The notes beneath the pieces are model-generated. The model made no database searches and was not told the origin of the DNA. It was given only the letters and a program-made list of their open reading frames with translations. A stretch of DNA of 64,000 nucleotides, from contig NC_081140.1 of the NCBI RefSeq assembly GCF_958295425.1, positions 12,113,433 to 12,177,432 on the forward strand, read 5' to 3'. Made by a program: the position numbers and the translations under genes. The DNA comes from Solea solea (taxonomy: Eukaryota > Chordata > Actinopteri > Pleuronectiformes > Soleidae). Shown piece by piece: positions 36,371-49,475 of this stretch (the first letter of the stretch is position 1; every line of letters begins with the position of its first letter).

Positions 36371-38929
36371 CTACCTCGTGTGTGTGTGTGTAAGAGAGAC
36401 TGGTGAAAGAAAGGGAGGTTCAGAACATGTGCCTTGCTTGATATTTGTGCAGGGAAGAAGTGCAAATATCCACACACCAGGATACATACACACCTTAGAG
36501 ATCTCGCAGATAAGACATTCCTCTATCAATTGATGGGGTTGTTGCCACCTGGGAAGATTTATCTTAGATTAAAGCTGTCATTTGTTTCCCACAATGAACC
36601 AAAATAGAGTTGCACTGAATAGAATTGAAGACCGAAGAGAAGTGAAAATCGATAAACCACGCATCTAGAGACAGGATCCGTAGAAAGTGAAAGAAGGGCA
36701 AGTGCAAGGGGCCGACGTGAGGGCCAGTCGTTGGCCCTCTCAGTAGGTGAGGTGGCAAAGAGAGAGGGAGGGTCCAAGGAGGGCCTTTGTGTGAATGTGA
36801 ATAACCCTCCAATGTTATGATGGCGAGTCATTAATCACAATCCTGACCAAATTCACAGTGACCAAAATGTACACACTTGGCAGTCAAGCGTTCACACACA
36901 TGCAAAGGAGTGGACACAAGCACATTATATACAAGGACATATCAGAGCCCAGCCCTAACACAAACTGTCTGCTGCGTCTTCGCATACATTAGTATGCGCG
37001 CTTGTAATGCTCTCTAATTCACCTCTTCTGCTTGGAGACATACTTCACATCTCCTGTGGACAGCAGCAGTGATTGCCAGATAACAACTCGTACAGCCATG
37101 AAGAGGAGTAAATACAAAGAGCTTCTGGACAATGCCCAAACTCAAGCTTGGGAGAAAAGCTCTCAATCTTATTTATTTTGTTGCCTCTTTAAGAAAAATG
37201 TCACACACACACATTACTTTACATTGCTGCCATGAAACATCTCACCTATCCAGAGTTACAAGCTGCATAAAAACATCAAAATTGCTATAAGGGAGGTCTA
37301 AGTAGCTTGCTATATGATAGGACTTGGCAGCCAATAGCTGAGAGTTGCTGGCCTACAGTGCTGTTATCCTACACAGAGGCTCCACTCTCTCAGTTGGCTC
37401 CTGGCCCTGGTCCTTCCCCCTGGCCTCAATCTGGCCTTGGTCTGGGCCTGCTTGTCCCTGACCCTGCCAAACCTCCACCACATCCCCGAGGAGCATCACT
37501 GCATCTCTAATCTGCCCCACTCTGCTCCACTTTGCCAAGTACACACACCAACCAAACGCAGGAATGACCTGAGAGGCACACTGCTCCGACTGTAAGCACC
37601 ACACACAACCTGTCTCCTCCTGTGACCTTCTCGAGCCAGACGCTCATATTTTTCATTCATCTGTATCTACTTCTGTTTCTTTCTGACTGTGTTGCTCTGT
37701 TGCGCACACACATAGGTCTAATCCAAAGTCGTTTGACACTGGCAGCGCTTTCATATGCACTGATGCCAGTAAGTGAACAAATGACTGTATGTTGTGTTAC
37801 GTGTTGTCATAGTGAAGCTCCTACACTCCTCATTTATAACTCTCAGACTTTCTCTCTCACTCTCTCTCTCTTTTTGTATCCCAGTAAGTGAAGAGAGCTC
37901 TTTCATTTGCTTCTTTACCAACTGAGGCAACAGTCCCACCTTTCCAAAAATTTTTTTTTTTAATTTCCCTGTTTTTATTCTCTCTACAGAAAGTTATGTG
38001 GTGCAAAACATGTTTTGTGTCCTTTATATTTTAAATTGATCTTTTCTCATTTATTATGTTTTGGTTTTATATAATTACTCTGAAATTAGTTTTTGGTGTA
38101 GCAGTGTTTTATACCCCTCATACAGCAGTCCCAAATGTTGAGCCATCGTGGTCAACCATTTGTATCATATTGCTTGTTTGGCCGTTTTTACTCTAATTTA
38201 TTAAGAATTCAGTCTATTTATGTTAGTTGCTTTCTGCCATTTTTCAGCATTTCAGGATGTTTACAAATGAAGAACATCAACATAATGTTCAGGACAAACT
38301 GAACCATCTTTGATGGGATTTCATTTGCTCATAAGTCTCGCTATTTGCCTCAGGTAGGCTTTACCTCTCCAGACTCTCCAGTTGTTCCTGAAGCGCCCTC
38401 CCTCCCACCCCGTGTTTCTTTCTTCCTCTTCCCTCTTGTCCTGTGAGATCACAGAAGTAACAGAAAGCGCAGAGTGGTTAAGCCCCAGCTGAGTTGTGCC
38501 CACCAGGGAGCAGCCTGCTGCTGGAGCTGTGCCGCAGCAGCTAAGCTGTTTTAACTTTGGGAGACCGCTAAGTTACTGTGGTCACTCACAGAGGGGATCC
38601 CAGTCCCTCCTCACAGGGAAGCAGTTCACTGTACACTCTAGGAGGAAGAAGAAGGAAGGAAGAGGGGAAGAAAAGGGGTGAAGTGTAATATTAGAGACGT
38701 TTGGGAGAACAGGATTTCGAAGGATATGGCTTTATTTTTTAGCACGGTGAACCTTTATCATAATGCAATTCATTCTTAGTCTTTGCCCGTGGCCTGCTGC
38801 TGTATCTTTACAAAATGTTCACTTCTGCCTCTTCCTGCAGTTTCTTTAAACACAGATATTGTCTCATTGCTTGTCACCAGCTTCTCTCTGTGAGCCTGTG
38901 TTTGTGTCCGTCCTGAGAAGAATGTGCGG

Positions 38930-39170
38930 CCTCCACATATGAGAGCGTTTAACAAGGCTGTAGCCGTTGTGTTTAATAGTTCTGGTGATGATAATTGTGG
39001 GCTGCGCTATGGCTCGTTAAAACCACTGCAAGTAAGAATGGATTTCAGGGCTGTAATTGCAACTCGTTAGAATAATGCCAATCAGGAGCTTTGGCCCAAC
39101 CCATTGCCCATGTTGATTCATTGTGGCCTGCAGTTCCTGGGGGCCTTCATGTTGGCCCTCTAAAATGCAG
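38930..39170. promoter_or_regulatory. Candidate regulatory island
   Basis: Repeat-free: gtgtttaatagttctgg, gatgataattgtgggc, ctgtaattgcaactcg and gaataatgccaatcagg (CCAAT box). The related gctcgttaaaacc and actcgttagaata occur as a loose direct repeat (CTCGTTA) about 60 bp apart. Confidence 0.27.
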
Positions 39171-40007
39171 CAGCAGCAGAATCATCTATTAGGGAAAAAA
39201 AAAAAAGAGCGAGAAAAATGACAACACATTTTAAATAGCCTTTTGGGGTTTTCTTTCTGTCATGTGAAACGTTTCTAAAGGTTTTAGTATTATTTTCACT
39301 TGCTGTTTTTATTTCCCAGTGGTAATGGGATTCTCAGACTTTTGCTCCCTAACAAAATACCTCAAATTCTATTAGTTCTTAAACAGTCCAAGAAGAGATT
39401 TGTTAGTTTTTTGTTTGATTTACTTTCAGTTTGTTTTACCTAGCAATTACAGTGAAAAAACACATTTCTTTGAAACTGTCAAAATGTGGTAAGAGGCCAC
39501 GTTCTTTGACAAATTAAAAATATTTCCAGCAATATTTCCAGCAAAAAACGATGAGAATTTGCATTTGAGCTGGCATTGTTTCACCTGGTGAGTCATGTTT
39601 TAGAGTTGGAGTCAGAGCCAGCTTTGGCCACGCAGGCCTGGAAGTGGAAGCTCTGATGTGGCCTCTGTCCCTGTGAGGGGGTGTGCATAGCTGCACATGG
39701 CTAGTGTATAATTTAAGATTTCTGGTGAGCTAAATAGCAGTCTAGCTCAATAGCCATCAATATGGCCGCTTGTAAAACGTGCCGAGGACCAGTTGGAGGC
39801 TGGCGGGCTTGTTAGGTGCTGGAAATGTTTGAGGCAGGTGGTGGAGGGCCAAGGCCAAGGTCCATATGGATCTGATCACAGAACAGTAGTGCCAGCTTAT
39901 GGGGTTTTCTTGCTTTATTCCAGCACATGGTGTCTCTCTAGTTCCTTCAGTCTGTAGCTCTGTTTCTGTGCATGTCTGGATGTGTGTGTGTATGTTCCTG
40001 TATTTAT

Positions 40008-40125
40008 TACCTCTTTAGTACCACTCCTGGTATAAACACTAACCTTATTAGGACCAGTAGTCCTCATGGGGACCAAAACATGGTCCCAATGAGGCAGAAA
40101 CTGGTTAAAGTGTAGGGCTAAGATT
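40008..40125 (+). repeat. Interspersed repeat fragment with GGGACCA/TGGTCCC hairpin
   Basis: The run from tattaggaccagtagtcctc to gaggcagaaactggttaaag and the following agggct resembles a common fish intronic repeat of the type rich in ggggaccaaaa and taaggttaggg. It contains a short inverted repeat, gggacca (40069-40075) against tggtccc (40081-40087). The copy at 53997-54260 appears to be a related sequence in the opposite orientation. Confidence 0.55.
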
Positions 40126-40651
40126 TAACATGTATACACATGTGTATACAGTACTTCTCCCTCTCTCTATGTTCTCATCATATAATTCCAATCTTCCTTT
40201 TTATTTACTTCACTCCCAGATTTTATTTAATGTCTATTTAAATAAAAATAATAAATCTAATTTTGTCAGTTTTATCTACAGCCTTTTGGAGAGGCATCTA
40301 ACAGTAAAGAACAAAATTGTCTTGTTTTCCAGGCCGCCTAACTTTTAATCACAATGTCATGTTTTCAAATGAACAAAATGAAACCCTTCTCCCCTCTTTG
40401 TCTCTAACCTCAAATATTTACTGTTGGCGTTGTCTGTTGGCAGTGGGTGAGGAAGCAGGCGGGTGGAGGGTTAGATGTGCACAGAACTCCGCAGTGTGCC
40501 TTGGCCAGAAAGGCAGAATGTGGGCCCAGCTCAATCCAGCCCTGAGGCCCCGAGTACATAGCAGAGCTGCTTAATTGAGATCTCAACATGACATTGAGTG
40601 CTTGTAAATTACAATGTGTTGGCCAGACAAGCAAGAGAAGCCTTCATCCCT

Positions 40652-40652
<1 letters not shown>

Positions 40653-40691
<39 letters not shown>
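40653..40691. repeat. (CAG)13 trinucleotide microsatellite
   Basis: Thirteen uninterrupted CAG units follow ccttcatccctg and end at ccccacaaag. On the + strand they would read as poly-Ser, poly-Gln or poly-Ala in the three frames, but no splice-supported exon surrounds them, so the tract is taken as intronic. Confidence 0.95.
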
Positions 40692-40693
<2 letters not shown>

Positions 40694-41449
40694 CCACAAA
40701 GGGTAGTGTAGTGTACTGTATTTCTGTTATGTCTGCGTGTGTGCATCGTAACGCTCGTCTATGTCCGGATGTTCCTTCTTCAATAGTTCAATAGCCTCTT
40801 TATTTCTTGATTTACGATATAAGTCACTCAAATATCAGTGCCACTTTGAGTTAATTTGATCAGTTAGTTTCTGCCCATTTTCCCACAGGACCAATCAACT
40901 CTTGGAGTTGAACTTCCCTCAACCACATCATCAAATCACCCTGCCCCTTTCCCCTCTTTTTTTTCCGAGTACTGCTCCTCTGTTTCTCAGGCCACAGATG
41001 ATTTAAATAGTAGCATGGCTTTTCAACTTTATAATTACCTAACCACGCTTGTAAATGGTTGTATCTGAGTTTAACTTCTGCGGAGATACAAGTGCAATCT
41101 TTACAATCTTTACTGCTTTATAAACAGATACAGTAATATGTCAGGGATACAGTAAAAAAATGAGAATGATTATTGAGGTTTGTGTTAGTGTTTTTGCAGC
41201 ATAGCCAATTTTACATGCACCTCTATGTGCTTATTGACATAGAACACACACATGTACAGGAGAAGCACACACACACAGTCACACCCGTAGGCACACACAC
41301 ATGCATGCATGTATACAGACTTGTCAGTCAAGCAGTGAAACTGTTTATATTTAGAAGTTGTAATGAGTGTGATGTCATTTCACAGTGCTCCTGAGAACAA
41401 CCTGGCAATCTGGATACTGTCAATCACTCTGTGCCTGCAGGCATTAGCA

Positions 41450-41452
<3 letters not shown>

Positions 41453-41485
<33 letters not shown>

Positions 41486-41500
41486 AGTTTAGTTTAGTTT
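41453..41500. repeat. (TG)n microsatellite followed by (TTTAG)n
   Basis: About 15 TG units (41453-41483), then taagtttagtttagtttag, giving three TTTAG pentamers. Compound repeats of this type often arise by slippage. Confidence 0.9.
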
Positions 41501-41721
41501 AGAGGTTTTGATGAGCACCTCTTTAACAAATACACAACATATGAGCTGCACATGTTGCCTTATTTGAGGAATGGGCTTCATCATTCTCACCTCATTGTCA
41601 TAGCGACTGAATTCTCACACACCCACACCCACATGTACCCACTCCCAAACACACACCCTCACACATCTACACTGCACACGTGTGGGTCCATTCATATACA
41701 CACTGCTGCTGCATGCTCACA

Positions 41722-41741
41722 ACACACACACACACACACAC
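41722..41741. repeat. (CA)10 microsatellite in a broader CA-rich stretch
   Basis: The pure run lies at the end of a diffuse cacaccc/cacatg-rich stretch from about 41610. Confidence 0.88.
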
Positions 41742-43912
41742 GTTCATTTAACCTCAAACACCCGCGGTGCCTCTCTCCCTCCATGACCATTGGAAAAGAT
41801 GAAAATTAGTTTACTTTTGACATTTTTCTCAAGCTGTAGCAGACAGGAAATGTGTGAAACAGTCTGACTGAATACTAATGACTCCCGACCCAATGTTTGT
41901 TTGAAAAATGTTTAATTACTTTAGCTTTGTCTCTGATTTATTAGGTATGCTGTGTGCAATTACAAACTTTGCACATGTGCACCCTTTGTCTGAAACATGC
42001 TCAAGGAATAGATGTTGTGTTACAATAACACATTCCAGTATTGTAACACGTGTACAGCCACAGTGTTTTATAATATGAAAGTAATATCATGGTAATGCCA
42101 TCTTATTTCTATAGTTTATATAGTTATATGGGTCATAACCTATAGTAATTCTCATTGCCAGGCTGGAAATAAATATCTCCTTAATTACCACATTTTTACC
42201 ATTGTTATTAAAACACATTACATATGCCATAATACTATGTAGAAGGTGCACACAAACTGGTCCTAAAGTTAAGTTTTAAACAGTGGACACTTCTCATTTT
42301 CAGTGGAACAAGGAACCAACACCAACATATTCTCAAATTTAGTGAAAGTGATGCGACATAAAAGCATCATCAGCTAGTATTTTTGGCAGGTGACAGTCAC
42401 CATTACATTTTACAGTCATCATTTCCAGTGTTTGGTTTGGGTCAACATTAAATCATGTTGGAATTCATACACTGTCAGTGATTATACTGTGTATACACAG
42501 TAAACTGCGTGTTTGCTTACTTGCTGAATTATCCAATTTTGGGACACAGCAAATGTCCCCTGGAGTCCGAGTCTCATCCCATGCTCTTTAGCGTAATATA
42601 AGTAAATATGAATAACAAATTTGCTCCGTGCTATAGGACGGGGTGGGAAGACTATTGGTGGATCAGGCAAAGCAGAAAAGAAAAGCGAGAGACTACAAAG
42701 TGACCAGCCAAGAGACCACCGCTGTGTCTGTGTCCTTGTTCTTTTTGTCAAGTGCATGTTAATGTTTTAATGAAATGCAAAAGAGGAGGGAGGGGAGGGC
42801 ATCCATATAAACGGCTAATTAAAATAATGAGGAAGGAAAAAGAATGTAGCGCAGTGTCACTATTGATTAATTCATCCATGAAGAATGGATGGGCACAGTG
42901 GATGTAGCCTCGATAGCACCACCATTTCACAGCGTTTTCACTGCTCAAAGGAAAGGAAAGCTGGCGAGGAACAGGCAGGTATACCTGTGAATATTCACAC
43001 GGTTGGCCTAATGAGTCATAGATGTGGCCGGGGATGCAGGTGTATGGAGTGTGATGTCAAATTTAGACACCAACCTCCGCCAGATGTTTTCGACAAAAGT
43101 GTAACAGTGCACAACACACCTAATTATTTTCACACAACAGAAGAAAAAGATTGTAACGTATGAATTATACACGAGCAGATTTTTTTCCCACATGCTACTT
43201 GGTGTGACCTACACGCTGAATGTACAAACATTCCTTGACTGCCCTCCACTTAAGGTGACTTTGAATGTTGGAGTGATTTTTATCAGGTCATTTGTATGTA
43301 TCCTGGTTCTTTGAGCTCTCGCGGAGACGGATTACTTTCTGATTGCTCCCTCTATGTTTCCAGCGTCACGTCCCCGCTCTGAACAATGTCACACCTTACT
43401 TCCTTGTTTGGTTCTCAAACATGAGAACGGCACTAATGTGTTCTGCCCCTATCAGATCACTTTGCTGTAATTCAATGCCTTGTCTCATGCTTCTCAAATA
43501 ACAGTCTGTCCACTGCTATATGTTGATTGTTCGAGAAGATGGTTGCAATTTGAAATGATGTTTTACTGCTTTCATACAGTTTTTAAAGAAGGTTTGTCAT
43601 CATAAATTATATCTAATCCCTAACGTGTATGGAGCCATGTCTGCTCTTTTATTTTCTTTGTTTGTTTTTTTTAGATTTCCAGCCTGACATGTTTCATATT
43701 TCCATTTCTCCTCTGTTCTCTGTATTCCCTGAATCTTTCTTTGTGTGTCAGTCTGTGCACAGGCAGCAGCGGGGCGGCCTGAGTGCAGACAGACGTTCCC
43801 TGCTCCGTGCAGAATCAAGGCCCATCAATCATGTTAACATGTTAATTAGTAGGATTTATTTTATCCAGCAGAAATAACAGTGAGGATCCCATTACAGAGA
43901 CTGGCCTGAGGG

Positions 43913-43973
43913 AGTGTGTGTATGCGTGCGTGTGCGTGTGCGTGTGTGTGTGTGTATGTGTGTGTGTGTGTGT
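43913..43973. repeat. Compound (GT)n/(GC) microsatellite
   Basis: Interrupted gtgtgtatgcgtgcgtgtgc units grade into purer TG. The interruptions suggest an older, more stable tract than those at 9506 or 24445. Confidence 0.9.
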
Positions 43974-44739
43974 AGGTGTAAATGCATTAATTGGGGGGGA
44001 GGTCCTCTGGGGAAGACCCTGTTCTCAATATCTCTGAGTCGTGCTCTGCAAAAAATAACAATAAAGCATTAGCACTTTATCTAATCAATACAACAAAACA
44101 TTTAAGTGAATACATTTTTTAAGAAACACCATGTATTGTCTGATTTGTGTCCTCATGACACAATGTGCTACAGCACATTTACTATACGTCAGGTTCGGTT
44201 CGCTGATAAAATGCCAATCGTTTGCTCTGTTTTTCTGAGCCAAGTTAGTGCATTAGCAGAAACACTCATGCTGTATGTGTGAAGTGGAGGCCTGCCCAGA
44301 TAAAACCAAAGATTTATACTCTACTGCTCACTTTCACAATGCAAATAAGATTAGAAAATAATATGCGGTGTTCAAGTTACCCCACCTGACAGTCTATGAT
44401 AGGTTTCGTGTTGCGTGAATAGAACAGACAAAGACTGTATTACAGCCTTCATTTACTAGCGCTTGTTCTGAGTCTATACGGAAGTGATGACAATGCCAAT
44501 AAATGTCATATTATGCTGATATATGGACATAAGTATATAATAAGGATATAAGTAGCTGTAGATTTAGACAATGTAGTTTGTGTGCATTCGCACACATGCC
44601 TCTCTGTTATTTGGTCATGGATATTCAACAATGAGATTGCATCATATTTGATGCTCCTCTGTTTTTACTGAATTAATACATAATTTTAACCTGACGCCAG
44701 ACTCCTACTCAATCTCATTTAAGATTAAGTGCAAGTCTG

Positions 44740-45270
44740 GAGGGTGTGATTACCTTCCATTTGCATAACACGTGACCAACGGACGTACAGTAGATAAAAA
44801 TGTCTCTGTATGCAGTCGGATAGACGGAAAACGTGAAAACAAACATGCTTGTTGTAGTTTTTTAGGAGCGATGGGTATCTTGTAATGGCATCTAACGTTT
44901 TTTGCCCGGGGTCGCTCCAAGACAGCTGCCATGTTGGATGTATACAAAAACTGCTAGACGTAGCTTCTCTGTGGTCATCGAAACCCGTCTCTAGCACACC
45001 AGCGCTTTGTGATTGGTTCCCTTTTTTTTAGGAGATTCAGAAGTTGATCAAAACACCATCCTTGTTTTTTGGCCACACACATTTCTGTGATTATATACAT
45101 TGTAATGTGAATAACTTCTTCTTCTCTGTTTGTGGTGTAGTGTTACAGCGCCACTTACAGGCCTGGCATATGTACTACAGTGTGAGGGGTTTTGTGTGGA
45201 TGGATACATTTCCTGAAATGATGGCGTGTATACAGAAAACCTTTTCGGAAAAAAAATGTTCAAAAAAATA
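44740..45270. repeat. Possible old DNA-transposon fragment
   Basis: The stretch has more CpG than its flanks and the texture of a decayed element (gtgaccaacggacg, taacgttttttgcccggggt, gctgccatgttggatg, tgttacagcgccacttacag). The motif cagcgccactta resembles segments I have seen in fish non-autonomous transposons. No clear terminal repeats were identified, so class and limits are uncertain. Confidence 0.35.
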
Positions 45271-46599
45271 AAATAAAACAGATAAACAGAAAAAGCTTAG
45301 AGGAAGAAGCCATTTACGATGTGTTATAAAACATCTGACAAAAGCTTTTCAAGACACCTGGACACCCTTTAAGAGCATTTTCTTTCCCCTTTCCTTTTAG
45401 ACATGTGACTATGTGGTTTTTTTTTCAATCAGTGCTCCATCACTGAGGCAGGGCGTGTGCCACTGACACATAAAAAGGAAGGTGAAGGAAACACAAGCTG
45501 GAAATCCGATCCACCTTGTCTTTATCTGGCTCAGTAAAACAACACCACGCTCCATAGCAATTCAGCCGGCTGTGGACATGCACGTGTGTGCTTCTGTGTG
45601 TTCCTTGCCGTGGGTGCGCATGTGTGTCTATGTATATGTAAAATTGTTTCCTCGTATGCATATTTCCATGCAAGACTGTCTTCATTTATGTCCGCAAAAG
45701 TGTGGTTATATAAACAACAGCGTGTTACCAGTTTTGTTTTCATGCCAAAGTATTACACACTGTGTGTGTGTGCGTGCGTGCGTGTGTGAGGCTGTTTGAT
45801 TGTTTCACCACCTGTGCCCGTCATGTCCACAGATTAGTACCTCCCACCCTGACACTCAAATCAAACATGGCTCAAGTTTCTCAGCTGTCTTTTGTGTTGA
45901 GCGTGTTAAGCGATTTTTAAAGTGGCCCTATCCAGTTTCTCCTTCGGACTGAGGGCGCAAACTCTCACCGCCTATCTCTAAGCTTCTGCCTGTTTTTTTT
46001 TTCCCACTTTTGGTCGGTTCTGTCTTTTCTCCTCTTCTTCTCCTTCTTTTATAAGCAATTCAAAGTGTGGAACAGTAAATGGATAGACCGAATGTGACAA
46101 ATTAACATGAGAGTTGTCCAAAATTAGGAATGAATTCTAATTTAAAGTTGATCCATCTAGCTTTAAATGGCTCACAGTGATGTATTCACCAGTCTGCCGT
46201 CTGTCCCGTCCATTCCACAGATGAGTGGGAAGCTCATATCTCACCCCACCATTCAGCAGTTTTATTGGCATCTTATTTGCATAGCGGAGAAAAGTGAAGG
46301 GGGGGACAGAGAGATGTGAGTGTGGTGGCTAACGAAGTGGCCTGGAGAGTGCATGGATGGACACTTGCCAAGCAACCCCCCTCCCTTCTCCCAAGGTTTA
46401 CTCACAGTCACTGTCGCCCACCCACCCCACCCACAACACATCGATAAGTGCACCCACTTTAAAAGCTCACAAATTCTGCTCCCTGCGACAATGGTTAGGT
46501 CAGCCTAGATAAAGCATGTCCATTAGAGGCAATCGAGTGAAGGGACATAGAGACAGAGACAGACAGGAGGGCAGGGGAGGAGAAGATAGAGTTGGGGGG

Positions 46600-46770
46600 G
46601 CTTTGATAAATACCAAAGGTGGCCATAACTCTTCTGGGGAATTTTAGCATTTTTATTTTCTCCCGGAGCCTGATAAGTGTATGAATCAAATAGGTTTTAA
46701 TTAGCAGATCTTAAGTGGGAAGGTTCATTAGGAGGCTCATTAGCATATTGTCTGGGTATTTGGCTGTTTG
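46600..46770. promoter_or_regulatory. Candidate regulatory island
   Basis: Contains ggtggccataactcttc (SRF-like CC-A/T-rich half), gttttaattagcagatc and two close attagg/attagc motifs (ttcattaggaggctcattag). The short composite is repeat-free. Inference. Confidence 0.25.
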
Positions 46771-47720
46771 CTCTCTCTTTTTACGATGTTTGTACTGTAC
46801 GTGTAACTGGAGAAAAAGAGGAACGCCGCAAGATGATTGAACTAAAGTCAATAGAAAAATAACAGGATTGAAAAAAAAGAATTGCACCAGCTTATCTTAT
46901 ACCTTTTTATCTCCGTCCCTCATATTTGTTGTGTAATGATCATTTTCCCCTATCTCTGACATCCTTCCTTCCCTCTCACCCTCTCTCGCTCACTTTAAGT
47001 GGTGAGCTTGTGGTTATGCGGTGATGGAAGTTGATGGCTGCCGGCCGGCGGCTGTTCTGCAGGGGCTTTAGAGGAATTCATGTGTGACGGAGTGTGTTGT
47101 GGTTTGGTCAGCTGGTGCAGACTGGCCTGCTGCGGTGGCATTATAGAGTGGAGCTCAAGATGACATCAAGGGACAGGGTCACAATGAGACATCAGCCATC
47201 TACTGAGTTTATTTTGTAATAATGTGTGAAAATGTTTCCAGGTAACTCACTTTATCAATGAGAGTATTTGATGGATTAGATTCAATCTGCATGTGTTACA
47301 CAAAGGCCTTAAAAATGACAAAGTTAAGGGTCAAACGTATGTGAATATAATAAAATAAAACTCTCATGAATACAAAAGTAAGAGTGAAAGTAAAACTTGG
47401 CTGCAATGTAGTGTCCTTGTATTGATGGACTTTCCTTTGGTCCCCTAGTGGTCATGTTTTCATTAAATGAGCTGTAAGGTCAATGACCTTGCCTTGACAA
47501 AAGCTTTGACCTCATTCTCAGGGTAATGTCCGATAGTATCGACAGATGTATCAGCACATGCGTCGATATGCTTAACAGTTTGGATGACGATATACACCAG
47601 CACGGATAAGAGACTCTGAATGCAATCAAGTGAAAGTAGATGCATATTTTGAGGAATGGCTTCACACTATGCTGATGCACAAATGCACCTGCCCGGACTC
47701 TCCATATTTCACGCCCACGA

Positions 47721-47742
47721 ACACACACACACACACACACAC
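47721..47742. repeat. (AC)11 microsatellite
   Basis: A pure AC run after cacgcccacga. The minus-strand open frames through it are rejected. Confidence 0.92.
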
Positions 47743-48475
47743 TGAGTCTGAGAAGTAGTACTAAAAGAATATATTCGCTGTGATTTGAATTGCGTATGCG
47801 AGTACTGTGAGAGATCAATACCCCTATATGGAATGGCGGGGGATGTCAATGCCAAAGTGACAAGGACTGAGTAATGAGCAAGGGGTCTAATGGCAAAGAA
47901 GGAGGGGGCCGAGTGTGCTTTCCTCACCTGTACCTTATTCCCTGCCTGTGTCTTTCCATCTCTATATATTTCAGTCCCTCCCTCCTTTTCCCTCTGTCCT
48001 CGACATTCTCCTTTCCTCCCTTTCATCATGCGTTCCTCTCCTCTTTCTCTCCCTCCCTTCATACTGACATCACTGCCTGTGTGGTAATGTGTAATGTTCT
48101 AAAGTTGTCCCAGTCCATGGCAGGCTGCAGCCGATACAGACTGATTAGCTATAAATCTGGCCGCGGTGACCAGTTACCTCATAGGGGTCAGACAGACAGA
48201 AGGACAGACATGAGAAAAGATTGAGCGAGCGGGTGTATTTGTGTTAGTCCATGAGTGGATACCACAAAGGCAGAACTGTGTTATTTACCAGGCTTTATTA
48301 ATACAGAGATGACTGATAAAGCTCACTTTCGTTCCATCTCGCTCCCATTTTAAATATTAAGCCATAACCAAAAGCCAGGGTGGTGACCTGAGCTTTTCCA
48401 GGGATCTGCTGTCAAGCCTGTTTGAATGTGAACCACTGATAAAATGCTTGTAGTATTTTGACTAATCTCACAGGA

Positions 48476-48476
<1 letters not shown>

Positions 48477-48508
<32 letters not shown>
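48477..48508. repeat. (TG)n microsatellite, 16 units
   Basis: A pure TG run after caggaa, ending at gcacctgcg. It lies about 200 bp before the SINE-like copy at 48712. Confidence 0.95.
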
Positions 48509-48509
<1 letters not shown>

Positions 48510-48711
48510 CACCTGCGATTGCAGAATTATATCCTTCAGCATTTTTAACTCGACTATATTGCCTCCTTAGTCCCCACCAATTTTAAAAAAAACACTCAAC
48601 ATGAATCTGATCTAAAATATACTCAAGTGAGATGCAGGTCATAATTAAACCATTACACATGCATTACTTGCATTTACCCACTTATGCTGAGCAAATGATT
48701 ACTCTTTCTTA

Positions 48712-48875
48712 GTGTGGGCAACACAGAAGCAGTGGTAGAGCAGGTCGTCTTTCACCTGGCAGGTTGTGACTCCCCTAGTCTACATGTTCATGTTTCCTTG
48801 GCCTAGACACTTAACCCCATGTTGTATGAGAGAGGTGTGTTAAAGTGTAAAAGCAGCTTCGAGTTTGACCATTTA
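48712..48875 (+). repeat. Second SINE-like copy with tRNA-like head
   Basis: The run agcagtggtagagcaggtcg followed by ggcaggttgtgactcccc gives A-box and B-box-like positions better preserved than in the copy at 14149. The following ccttggcctagacacttaac matches the body motif of that copy. The tail with the ctatataaatgcaa signature is not evident, so the copy looks 3' truncated or diverged. Confidence 0.65.
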
Positions 48876-49383
48876 CAGACCATATTGTAGGACAATTGCC
48901 ATGGAAACGACATTTGCATCATCTTTAAATGTATCATATAATAGTAATAATTTTATTTGTCGAGCATATTAAATGTATTACAAGATTGAACTAAAAGGCA
49001 CATGCATAAAAACACACACAAGTATACATTTACACATAAGCAAACAAAGATTTAATGAAAATAATTAGAGGCTTTGAAAAATAGGTATCGTAAAAACATA
49101 TGCATATACTGTACCTCACTTCACATTTAAAGGAATAGGAATAATAAGATCATTGTTTGACTGTTATCACTTAATTCATTACTTTGACTCAAATTTGTTA
49201 TGGTAACTTTTAGGTTTTTTTTAACCCTTGTCTGAAAAACATTTGGCTCTAATAACTTGCCACTAGGCAGCGATTAATCAATCGACTCAAAAATATTGGA
49301 TGGATTAATCAATAATCCCGTCCTCTGAGCCACACTTGCTTTTATTACAATGCACAATTTTAAAAACACATTGATTGACACAA

Positions 49384-49475
49384 CTTTGGACAGTGGGAGA
49401 AAAGTGGAGCACCAGAGGGAAAGCCCTATTAAAATGAGGAGAGTGTCCAAACTCCACACAGAAACAGCCAGCCTT
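49384..49475 (+). repeat. Diverged fragment of the same interspersed repeat
   Basis: The blocks tttggacagtgggagaaaag, ggagcaccagaggga and gtccaaactccacacagaaa match, in order, the part of the 7015-7326 copy around its gactgtggcagg and gtgcaaactccacatagaaa segments. Only about 90 bp are recognisable, so this is an old or truncated copy. Confidence 0.65.
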
